A DNA stretch of 5,965 nucleotides from Acidimicrobiaceae bacterium (GCA_002714485.1 PAXM01000057.1:1-5965), one strand, 5' to 3'; shown: positions 1-5,471, counted from the first letter of the stretch. Numbers and translations: made by a program. Notes: generated by a model not told the origin, from the letters alone.

Positions 1-89
1 AGGTCCACATCGGGTAGCAGTAGGGAGACCTCCCCGGGGCGAGACGCCGCATCGGGCCGGTTGGTCCAGTATTGCTGCGGTTCACTCAT
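1..89 (-). CDS. Partial CDS (N-terminus only), probable RsmC-like class I SAM-dependent methyltransferase
   Basis: An open frame reads leftward from an ATG at 89-87 and leaves the window after 29 full codons, so only the N-terminus is visible. The peptide contains YWTNRPDAASRPGEVSLLLP. As I recall the family, this resembles the start of actinobacterial RsmC-type methyltransferases, where an aromatic-rich opening is followed by 'SRP..V.L.LPD' ahead of a strand reading 'TD.GVFS'. The SAM-binding motifs would lie outside the window, so the enzymatic call is inference. The start is well supported by a GGGAGG Shine-Dalgarno 8 nt upstream (plus-strand 98-103). The gene diverges from def across 64 bp. 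If it is RsmC-like, it would methylate a guanine of 16S rRNA and fit the translation theme of the next three genes. It could instead be another small-molecule or RNA methyltransferase. Confidence 0.5.
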   Translation of the reverse strand, partial: MSEPQQYWTNRPDAASRPGEVSLLLPDVD

Positions 90-97
90 CGGGCCAG

Positions 98-103
98 CCT
101 CCC
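98..103 (-). promoter_or_regulatory. Shine-Dalgarno site of the leftward methyltransferase-like gene
   Basis: The minus strand reads GGGAGG here, 8 nt before the ATG at 89-87. It is a near-consensus ribosome binding site and fixes the start of the leftward partial gene. It contrasts with the divergent def gene, which has no comparable site. Confidence 0.65.
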
Positions 104-137
104 GTCGGTATGACTCCTCCGGGCGTTCACGATGGCG

Positions 138-143
138 ACGGTA
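138..143 (-). promoter_or_regulatory. Possible -10 element (TACCGT) for the leftward gene
   Basis: The minus strand reads TACCGT, which fits the actinobacterial TANNNT -10 pattern. Initiation about 7 nt downstream would give a leader of roughly 40 nt carrying the GGGAGG site. It overlaps the proposed def -10 on the other strand by two bases (142-143). No clear -35 is seen, so this is tentative. Confidence 0.25.
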
Positions 144-147
144 GCCT
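142..147 (+). promoter_or_regulatory. Candidate -10 element (TAGCCT) for leaderless def
   Basis: TAGCCT matches TANNNT and ends 6 nt before the def GTG at 154. RNA synthesis beginning 7 nt after the hexamer would therefore start on the G of the start codon, giving a leaderless mRNA. def has no good Shine-Dalgarno, which agrees. No recognisable -35 is visible. The same spacing recurs at three other genes in this window. Confidence 0.5.
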
Positions 148-153
148 CGGGCC

Positions 154-732
154 GTGTCCAACCATGAGATCCGGGTCATCGGCGACCCCGTCCTGCGCAC
201 CCCGGCTACTGATGTGACCGATGTGGACGGAGCCCTTGTGCGCCTATGCGAGGAAATGTTCGAGACGATGTACGAGGCCCCCGGGATCGGCCTGGCCGCC
301 CCACAGGTGGGCGTGCAGAAGCGCTTCTTCGTCTACGACCACGGTGAGGCCGCCGGGGTGATCCTGAACCCGCGGATCGTGGAGTCTGACGGCGAGTGGG
401 TCTTCGAAGAGGGCTGTCTCTCGGTACCCGGCCTGTCCTGGGAGGTCGTCCGCCCCAAGACGGTACACCTCGTGGGGGTTGACCTCGATGGCAACGAACT
501 GTCGATCGAAGCTGACGAACTGGAGGCCCGGCTCTTCCAGCACGAGTTGGACCACCTGGACGGGGTGCTCCTGGTTGACCACCTTGACGACGACCAGCGC
601 CGGGAGGCTCGCCGCGCCCTAAACGAGATGGCTATGGCCCGAACCGGCCTGTCGGGTAGTTCCCTCCCTCCCGTGCCCCTATCTGGCGGGCCTGACGACC
701 GATCCCCGGGTGGGGGCCTGCGGCTGCCGTGA
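154..732 (+). CDS. def: Peptide deformylase
   Basis: This metalloenzyme removes the formyl group from the N-terminal methionine of nascent proteins at the ribosome. All three family motifs are present: GIGLAAPQVG at residues 44-53, EGCLS at 86-90 with metal ligand C88, and QHELDH at 129-134 with ligands H130 and H134 and catalytic E131. The protein is 192 aa against about 165-185 for most family members. The excess is a Gly/Pro/Ser-rich C-terminal tail (about 163-192) outside the catalytic fold. The start is a GTG with no convincing Shine-Dalgarno. The sequence SNHEIRVIGDPVLR begins right where the family normally begins, and the nearby ATGs at 132 and 164 are out of frame. The stop overlaps the fmt start by 4 nt, so the two genes are probably translationally coupled. 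Identity is near certain; the start is likely. Confidence 0.96.
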   Translation: MSNHEIRVIGDPVLRTPATDVTDVDGALVRLCEEMFETMYEAPGIGLAAPQVGVQKRFFVYDHGEAAGVILNPRIVESDGEWVFEEGCLSVPGLSWEVVRPKTVHLVGVDLDGNELSIEADELEARLFQHELDHLDGVLLVDHLDDDQRREARRALNEMAMARTGLSGSSLPPVPLSGGPDDRSPGGGLRLP

Positions 733-1661
733 CGGCACCCGTGCCGACCCAGCCCCGTAGGTTGGCCTACCTCGGGAATCCCGCCATCGCCGTGGCGCCT
801 CTATTGGCGCTTCACGAGGCTTCCGATCGGCTGGGAATGGAGATCGTCGTGGTGGCCACCGCCAAGGATCGCCGACGGAGCCGGAGGGGTCAACCGACGC
901 CCACCCCGGTGGGTGCCGCAGCGGCCGACCTGGGGCTGCCGGTGGTCCACGACCTAGATGCCGTAGTCGCCTCGGGTGCCGACCTAGGGGTGATCGTGGC
1001 CTACGGCCGGATCATCCCGTTATCTGTGCTCGATTTTCTTCCCATGCTGAACTTGCACTTTTCGCTGCTGCCCCGCTGGCGAGGCGCGGCACCGGTCGAA
1101 CGGGCCATATTGGCCGGCGATGCCGAGACCGGAGTCTGCCTGATGGACGTGGCCGAGGAACTAGACACCGGTGTCGTCCGCTGCCGGGTGGCTACCCCAG
1201 TTGGGTCTGACGAGTCGGCCGACGAACTACGAAAGAGGCTTGCCGGTCTGGGATCGACGCTGCTGGTGGATGCCCTGGCCGCGGGGATCGGCGAAGGCGA
1301 ACCACAGGTGGGCGAACCCACGTGGGCCCACAAGATCGGGCGAGAGGACCTCCGCCTCGACTGGTCCCGGTCCTCTGACGAACTCCATCGTGTTGTACGG
1401 GTGGGTGGCGCGCACACGACCTTCCAGGGTGAACCGTTCAAGGTCTGGCAGGCCACCCCGTGCGGGTCGCCGGGGGCCGGGGCCGGGGCCGGGGAACTCG
1501 TCGGTGACGTGGTGGCCGTCGGCTCCGAGTACGGATCGACTTCGGGGGAGGGCGGCGGCATCCGGCTAGTCGAGGTTCAGCCCGCCAACCGGCCGCGAAT
1601 GGCTTTCGACGCATGGGCTGCCGGTGCACGACCGACCACTGGCGAGGTACTGGGCACCTAA
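729..1661 (+). CDS. fmt: Methionyl-tRNA formyltransferase
   Basis: Fmt transfers a formyl group from 10-formyl-tetrahydrofolate to Met-tRNAfMet, making the initiator that Def later deformylates. The formyltransferase domain (about 10-195) carries the signature NLHFSLLPRWRGAAP at 108-122. The catalytic trio is N108, H110 and D146 (in ELDTG). The C-terminal tRNA-binding domain runs from about 205 to 310, after the linker TWAHKI (198-203). Its 310 aa match the usual length. Two features are unusual: the N-terminal loop reads LGNP (15-18) where GTP is common, and the substrate loop at 46-54 is very basic (KDRRRSRRG). A GAGAGAG stretch at 249-255 is encoded by a GGGGCC repeat. The GTG start overlaps the def stop as GTGA; an in-frame GTG at 741 is a weaker alternative. 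There is a distant GGGTGGGGG run at 708-716. Confidence 0.95.
   Translation: MTAPVPTQPRRLAYLGNPAIAVAPLLALHEASDRLGMEIVVVATAKDRRRSRRGQPTPTPVGAAAADLGLPVVHDLDAVVASGADLGVIVAYGRIIPLSVLDFLPMLNLHFSLLPRWRGAAPVERAILAGDAETGVCLMDVAEELDTGVVRCRVATPVGSDESADELRKRLAGLGSTLLVDALAAGIGEGEPQVGEPTWAHKIGREDLRLDWSRSSDELHRVVRVGGAHTTFQGEPFKVWQATPCGSPGAGAGAGELVGDVVAVGSEYGSTSGEGGGIRLVEVQPANRPRMAFDAWAAGARPTTGEVLGT
1472..1494 (+). repeat. (GGGGCC)n hexanucleotide tract inside fmt
   Basis: Four runs of four or five G are separated by CC, which is three and a half copies of GGGGCC. It encodes Gly-Ala repeats (residues 249-255) in the C-terminal domain of Fmt. The non-template strand fits a G-quadruplex pattern. It may be slippage-prone, although any length change in units of six keeps the frame. 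Confidence 0.8.
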
Positions 1662-1674
1662 TGGCCGGCACCTG

Positions 1675-2865
1675 GTGACGAATAGGTCCGGTGGCGACAC
1701 GACGTCCGACGTCCGGCGTCTGGCCCTCGAGGTCTTGAGCCGTATCGAACGCGACGGTGCTTACGCCAACCTGGCACTCAGAACCGCCCTGGATCGTTGT
1801 GACCTGGACCGTCGGGACCGAGCTTTTACCACCGACCTCGTCTACGGGACCACCCGGATGCGTCGAGCGTGCGACTACCTGATCGACAGGTTCCTCCATG
1901 ACGAGATCCAACCGGAGGTCAGGACAGTACTGCGACTAGGCGCCTGGCAATTGGCCTTCGGCGGGGTACCACCGCACGCCGCTGTGTCAACCACTGTGGC
2001 TGTGGCGCCCCAACGGGTCCGAGGCCTGTGTAATGCCGTGCTCCGACGGGTGGCTGACGAGCAGTTGGCCGGGTCCCCGCCGTGGCCGTCACCGGCTGTC
2101 GCTCTGAGTTGTCCCGACGAGATATTCGATCGCATGGTCGCCGACCTGGGTCACGATGTCGCGGTGGCCGCGTTGGAGGCCATGAACCGACCGGCCCCCG
2201 CGGTGGTACGCGCCGATGGCTACCACCAGGACCGGGCGTCGCAGTTGGTCGTCGAGGCGGTGCTGACCGTCGGATCGGAGGGGTCGCCGGGACACGGTGG
2301 TGAACGGATCTTGGACCTGTGCGCGGCTCCCGGTGGCAAGGCCACTGCACTGGCTGCGTCGGGAGCCCGGGTGGTGGCCTGCGACCTCCGGGAGCGACGC
2401 CTCGGCCTAGTGGCCGAGAATTCCCGGAGTCTGGGCAGCAACCTGATGCTGGCAGTGGCTGACGGTCGGGTGGCGCCGTTCCGGCCGGATTCCTTCGACC
2501 GTGTCCTAGTGGATGCTCCGTGTTCGGGGCTGGGGGTCCTGAGGCGACGTGCTGACGCCCGTTGGCAGGAGGGTCGATACGACGAAGCGTCGATTCGCGA
2601 GTTGGCCGACCTGCAACTGGAACTGGCCCGACAGGCGGCTGACCTCGTGGCTCCAGGCGGGGTACTGGCCTACAGCGTGTGCACGTTGACGGAGGCTGAG
2701 ACCGCCGGGGTGGACCGTCGGCTTCGGGCCGCCCACCCGACCCTCGTTCCAGTTCCGGTGGGAGAACCATGGCGGCCCCACGGCGATGGAGGCATCGGGG
2801 GGATGCTGCTTCCCCAGGACCTAGACAGCGAGGGGATGGCGGCGTTCATCTACCGGGTGCCCTGA
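1675..2865 (+). CDS. rsmB: 16S rRNA (cytosine-967-C5)-methyltransferase RsmB (Sun/Fmu)
   Basis: RsmB uses SAM to methylate C967 of 16S rRNA. The N-terminal NusB-like RNA-binding domain spans about residues 13-135, starting at RRLALEVLSRI. The Rossmann-type methyltransferase domain follows. It has motif I LDLCAAPGGK at 213-222, the motif IV cysteine C283 in DAPCSGLG, and the motif VI catalytic cysteine C336 in YSVCTL. This two-cysteine arrangement is diagnostic of RNA m5C methyltransferases. I chose the GTG at 1675 (396 aa), 13 nt after the fmt stop. The frame is open back to a GTG at 1624, but that start would overlap fmt by 38 nt and add residues unlike the family. No good Shine-Dalgarno precedes either start, so coupling to fmt translation is likely. 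It is somewhat shorter than the 429-aa E. coli enzyme. It is the last gene of the def operon. Confidence 0.93.
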   Translation: MTNRSGGDTTSDVRRLALEVLSRIERDGAYANLALRTALDRCDLDRRDRAFTTDLVYGTTRMRRACDYLIDRFLHDEIQPEVRTVLRLGAWQLAFGGVPPHAAVSTTVAVAPQRVRGLCNAVLRRVADEQLAGSPPWPSPAVALSCPDEIFDRMVADLGHDVAVAALEAMNRPAPAVVRADGYHQDRASQLVVEAVLTVGSEGSPGHGGERILDLCAAPGGKATALAASGARVVACDLRERRLGLVAENSRSLGSNLMLAVADGRVAPFRPDSFDRVLVDAPCSGLGVLRRRADARWQEGRYDEASIRELADLQLELARQAADLVAPGGVLAYSVCTLTEAETAGVDRRLRAAHPTLVPVPVGEPWRPHGDGGIGGMLLPQDLDSEGMAAFIYRVP

Positions 2866-2884
2866 CCGGCCTGGCTGATCGGGA

Positions 2885-2908
2885 CGGGCTTCTCAGGACA
2901 GGAGCCCG
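2885..2908 (+). terminator. Hairpin downstream of rsmB, possible terminator without U-tract
   Basis: CGGGCTTCT (2885-2893) pairs with AGGAGCCCG (2900-2908) around a 6-nt loop, giving nine base pairs with one G-U on the plus-strand RNA. It begins 20 nt after the rsmB stop and covers the stop codon of the convergent hydrolase gene. No U-run follows. On the minus-strand RNA the wobble becomes a C-A mismatch, so the structure favours the rightward transcript. Confidence 0.4.
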
Positions 2909-3708
2909 CGCCGCAGGTGCTCCAAGACGGCGTCGAGGGCGTCTCGGGTCGGGTGGCCCGGTTCGTCGACCAACTCGTCGGTCAGCACCGAGTGGGCTCG
3001 TTTGGAGATCCGGTGGGGATTGCCGGGCGAGGAGTCGATCTCCACGCCGATAAAACCGTCCCCGAACTCCTCGGTCAAGCGAGCAAAGCGCTCGGCTGGT
3101 GCCATGCCGTCCTCACTGAATCGGAGGCCGAGGACGCACACGCCGTCGCTGTCACGTCCTCGAACTCGGTCCCGAACGATCTCCAGGTCTCGGTTGGACA
3201 GGCCCACCGACTGGCGGCCACGGGCACCAATGGGCAGTGGCAGGCTCGGCTGGCTGAGTACCGGAGCCAGCATCCGTTCGTCAACCATCATCCCGAGCGC
3301 AAATCCGCCGGTGAAGCACATGCCAACGGCCCCCACCCCTGGACCTCCGCAGCGACCGTGTTCGAAGGCGGCCAATGCCCTGAGCCAGTCGGTAACGGGC
3401 GAGGTCCGTCGCCTCAGGAAGGCGGTGAACTCACGAGATATGCAGCCTCCGGCCAGGGTCCGCATGATGTATCCGGGTCGGGCTCGGCGTCCTGGCGTCC
3501 CGAAAAGCGACGGTAGAACAGCGGTACAACCGATGGCGGACACTCGTCGACCGAAGTCGGCCACTCGAGGCGTGACGCCAGGCATCTCGGGCATGACGAT
3601 GACCGCCGGTCCGGATCCGGCCCGCAGCACCGTGCGCGTAGTGCCCCCGTGGGCGAACTCGGTGATCTCGTACCCACTGAGGGCGTCGGTCGCGACGGTT
3701 CGGGCCAT
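2893..3708 (-). CDS. Dienelactone hydrolase family protein (alpha/beta hydrolase)
   Basis: The 271-aa protein fits the dienelactone hydrolase family, whose founding member opens the lactone ring of 4-carboxymethylenebut-2-en-4-olide in chloroaromatic degradation. The nucleophile elbow is GMCFTGG at 129-135 with C131. Asp is D200 in FSEDGMAP and His is H239 in AHSVLT. A Glu sits at E41 (PEMPGV), where the founding enzyme has the Glu that pairs with its cysteine. A conserved-looking stretch, GVEIDSSPGNPH (221-232), precedes the histidine. The active site appears intact. The protein is about 35 aa longer than the classical 236-aa enzyme, and no signal peptide is seen, so it is probably cytoplasmic. 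It stands alone on the minus strand, convergent with rsmB (27 bp apart) and divergent from mog. No aromatic-degradation genes are nearby, so the natural substrate cannot be inferred. The ATG lacks a Shine-Dalgarno. Confidence 0.88.
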   Translation of the reverse strand: MARTVATDALSGYEITEFAHGGTTRTVLRAGSGPAVIVMPEMPGVTPRVADFGRRVSAIGCTAVLPSLFGTPGRRARPGYIMRTLAGGCISREFTAFLRRRTSPVTDWLRALAAFEHGRCGGPGVGAVGMCFTGGFALGMMVDERMLAPVLSQPSLPLPIGARGRQSVGLSNRDLEIVRDRVRGRDSDGVCVLGLRFSEDGMAPAERFARLTEEFGDGFIGVEIDSSPGNPHRISKRAHSVLTDELVDEPGHPTRDALDAVLEHLRRGLLS

Positions 3709-3714
3709 TGATTG

Positions 3715-3720
3715 AGAGTA
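3715..3720 (-). promoter_or_regulatory. Candidate -10 element (TACTCT) for the leaderless hydrolase gene
   Basis: The minus strand reads TACTCT, then CAATCA, then the ATG at 3708. The hexamer fits TANNNT and lies 6 nt from the start codon, so transcription could begin on the A of ATG. No Shine-Dalgarno lies upstream, and no clear -35 is visible. Confidence 0.5.
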
Positions 3721-3772
3721 GCCCCGGCAACTGTGGGGGTCCGGGGGATCGGCCCGCCGGTGGACCCTCCGG

Positions 3773-3778
3773 TATCGT
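3773..3778 (+). promoter_or_regulatory. Candidate -10 element (TATCGT) for leaderless mog-ribD
   Basis: TATCGT is followed by CCGGGG and the ATG at 3785, again a TANNNT hexamer 6 nt from the start. The GGGG just before the ATG is too close to act as a normal Shine-Dalgarno. The divergent hydrolase promoter lies 52 bp away in the same 76-bp spacer. Confidence 0.5.
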
Positions 3779-3784
3779 CCGGGG

Positions 3785-4345
3785 ATGACTGGGCACGATC
3801 ACGAGAGGGCGCCCGCCCCCGATAGTGGTGCGCTGTCGGTGAAGGTACTGACCGTCTCAGACGGGGTGGTGCACGGTTCGCGCGAGGATCGGTCGGGGGC
3901 TGCCCTGGTATCCCTCTGCGGGGAACGAGGCTGGCAGGTGGTCGACACCACGGTGACCTCCGATGGGACCGACGAGGTGGCGGCCACTCTGCGGCGACTA
4001 GCCGACGGCTTCCACGGCCTGATCGTGACCACCGGCGGGACCGGATTCGGCCCGAGGGACCAGACCCCGGAGGGAACCCTCTCCGTCCTGGACCGCCAAG
4101 CCCCGGGCCTGGCCGAGGCCATGCGCCTGGTGAATCCGTTGGGGCGACTTTCGAGGGGTGTGGCGGGCACGCTAGGCACCTCCTTGATTATCAACACCCC
4201 AGGTTCAGCCCGAGGCTGCGTGGAGTGCCTGGAGGCTGTCGCAGACGTAGTGCCCCACGCGGTGCGCCTGATGGTCGACAACGCCGATCCCCACCCCTCG
4301 GGAGAGGGCAGCACGCCTGCCGCAGGGGGTTCAGGCCATGGTTGA
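3785..4345 (+). CDS. mog: MogA/MoaB-family molybdopterin adenylyltransferase
   Basis: Enzymes of this family adenylylate molybdopterin with ATP, preparing it for molybdate insertion in molybdenum cofactor synthesis. The single MoCF-binding domain covers residues 17-170. It opens with VLTVSDG (21-27) and DRSG (35-38). The nucleotide/MPT loop is TTGGTGFGPRDQTPEGT (82-98). It continues with PGLAEAMR (107-114), LSRGVAGTL (122-130) and the C-terminal NTPGSARG (137-144). D60 and D92 correspond to the two catalytic aspartates of E. coli MogA. At 186 aa it is of normal size, with short low-complexity tails at both ends (1-16, 171-186). MogA (adenylyltransferase) and MoaB (often inactive in enterics) cannot be separated by sequence alone, but the retained aspartates favour an active enzyme. 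No other Moco gene is in the window. The gene overlaps ribD by 8 nt. Confidence 0.9.
   Translation: MTGHDHERAPAPDSGALSVKVLTVSDGVVHGSREDRSGAALVSLCGERGWQVVDTTVTSDGTDEVAATLRRLADGFHGLIVTTGGTGFGPRDQTPEGTLSVLDRQAPGLAEAMRLVNPLGRLSRGVAGTLGTSLIINTPGSARGCVECLEAVADVVPHAVRLMVDNADPHPSGEGSTPAAGGSGHG
4324..4329 (+). promoter_or_regulatory. Shine-Dalgarno site of ribD (inside mog)
   Basis: AGGGGG lies 8 nt before the ribD ATG at 4338, within the last codons of mog. It supports the ATG at 4338 over the in-frame ATG at 4401, which has no comparable site. Confidence 0.55.
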
Positions 4346-5390
4346 AATAACTGGCTGCACTGATCACGACGGCAACGGCACCGTGGACGATTGCGTTGCC
4401 ATGGATGCGGCGATCGACGCTGCAGCGACGGCCCGTTGTCGGACCTCGCCCAACCCTTGGGTGGGTTCGGTAGTGATGGTCGATGGCCGCATCGTCGGTA
4501 CGGGTGCCACCCGGCCACCTGGCGGCCCACACGCAGAACGGGTGGCCATAGAAGCCGCTGCGGCCAACGGCGGATCGATCGACGGGTCCACGCTGGTGAC
4601 CACGCTGGAGCCGTGTCACCACGAGGGGCGGACCGGTCCGTGCACCGACGCCATCGTCGCCGCTGGGGTGGCCCGTGTCGTGGTGGCCGTCGAGGATCCG
4701 GATCCGCAAGTCGCCGGCCGGGGCATCGCAGGACTTCGAGAGGCGGGGCTTGAGGTGGTGGTCGGGGTACGAGCCGACGAAGTGGCTGAACAACTGGCCC
4801 CGTACCTCCACCATCGACGGACCGGTCGGCCACTGGTCGTCCTGAAGATGGCCACCACCGTCGACGGGCGCATCGCCGCCCCCGACGGCTCCAGCCGTTG
4901 GGTCACCGGTCCTCAGGCCCGAGCTGATGTGCATCGGATGCGGGCTGAGAGCGACGCCGTATGTGTGGGCTCGGGCACCGTACGGGCCGACGATCCCCGG
5001 TTGGATGTCCGCGACTGGCCTGAGGCGGCCGCTATGGAATCGACTGATCCCCGCCGGATCGTGTTGGGCGCCATCCCCGCCGATGCACAGGTGCTGCCCG
5101 CTGAGGAGCACCATGGTGACCTGGGAGCCCTCTTGGACCGCTTGGGGTCAGAGGGCGTGCTGCAACTCCTGGTGGAGGGTGGCGCCGAGGTGGCGGGTCG
5201 GTTCCACCGTGAGGGCCTGGTCAACCGGGTGGTGGCCTACATGGCCCCCGCCCTGCTGGGCGGCGACGACGGTCGACCCCTACTGGCCGGCAGCGGTGTG
5301 GCCACCATGGCTGAGGCGTGGCGTGGCCGGTTCATCGACGTTCGGCGCCTCGGACCCGACCTACGCATCGAGATGGTGCCCGACGCCTGA
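4338..5390 (+). CDS. ribD: Bifunctional riboflavin biosynthesis protein RibD (deaminase/reductase)
   Basis: RibD carries out two consecutive riboflavin steps: deamination of the pyrimidine product of GTP cyclohydrolase II, then NADPH-dependent reduction of the ribosyl side chain. The N-terminal deaminase (about 20-160) has TSPNPWVG (36-43), the zinc ligand and catalytic Glu in PHAE (H65, E67), and zinc cysteines C93 and C102 in PCHHEGRTGPC. The reductase (about 165-350) has LKMATTVDGRIA (169-180), GSGTVRADDPRL (211-222) and LVEGG (278-282). Its 350 aa are slightly short: the stretch between IVLG (241-244) and the VEGG motif is about 30 residues shorter than I recall for E. coli. The first ~18 residues are not family-like, so the ATG at 4401 (M22) is a possible alternative start. 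The 8-nt overlap with mog implies co-translation. No other rib gene is in the window. Confidence 0.94.
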   Translation: MVEITGCTDHDGNGTVDDCVAMDAAIDAAATARCRTSPNPWVGSVVMVDGRIVGTGATRPPGGPHAERVAIEAAAANGGSIDGSTLVTTLEPCHHEGRTGPCTDAIVAAGVARVVVAVEDPDPQVAGRGIAGLREAGLEVVVGVRADEVAEQLAPYLHHRRTGRPLVVLKMATTVDGRIAAPDGSSRWVTGPQARADVHRMRAESDAVCVGSGTVRADDPRLDVRDWPEAAAMESTDPRRIVLGAIPADAQVLPAEEHHGDLGALLDRLGSEGVLQLLVEGGAEVAGRFHREGLVNRVVAYMAPALLGGDDGRPLLAGSGVATMAEAWRGRFIDVRRLGPDLRIEMVPDA

Positions 5391-5465
5391 CCCCACCCCT
5401 ACAAGAAGATGGACGAGCATTGGCGTTCAGGGCTAATTCCGGGTCTGGCATGGAGGTGCGACGGG

Positions 5466-5471
5466 TAGGTT
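5466..5471 (+). promoter_or_regulatory. Candidate -10 element (TAGGTT) for leaderless hisG
   Basis: TAGGTT is followed by CGTGTG and the GTG start at 5478, once more TANNNT with a 6-nt spacing. It lies in the 87-bp gap after ribD (5391-5477), in which I see no convincing terminator hairpin. A separate hisG promoter is therefore inferred, although readthrough from mog-ribD is possible. Confidence 0.5.

Noticed and set aside
32..39. CCCCGGGG palindrome
   Set aside because: It lies in the coding frame of the leftward gene and is short and expected in DNA of this GC content.
1624..1674. Upstream GTG at 1624 as the rsmB start
   Set aside because: It would overlap fmt by 38 nt and add 17 residues unlike the RsmB N-terminus. 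The GTG at 1675 gives a more natural start.
1661..1678. Frameshifted rsmB start at the TAATG overlap
   Set aside because: The ATG at 1661 reaches TGA after five codons in another frame, so it cannot be the rsmB start without a frameshift for which there is no sign.
1919..2770. 283-codon minus-strand open frame opposite rsmB
   Set aside because: Pro/Arg/Gly-rich translation without domains, lying antisense to the conserved methyltransferase motifs of RsmB.
3002..3715. 237-codon plus-strand open frame opposite the hydrolase gene
   Set aside because: Its translation is Arg/Pro/Ser-rich and unlike any family, while the minus strand encodes a hydrolase with an intact active site.
3799..4833. 344-codon open frame on the minus strand opposite mog and ribD
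   Set aside because: It is antisense to two genes with full catalytic motifs, rich in Arg/Pro/Ser and without recognisable motifs. It is typical of spurious open frames in GC-rich DNA.
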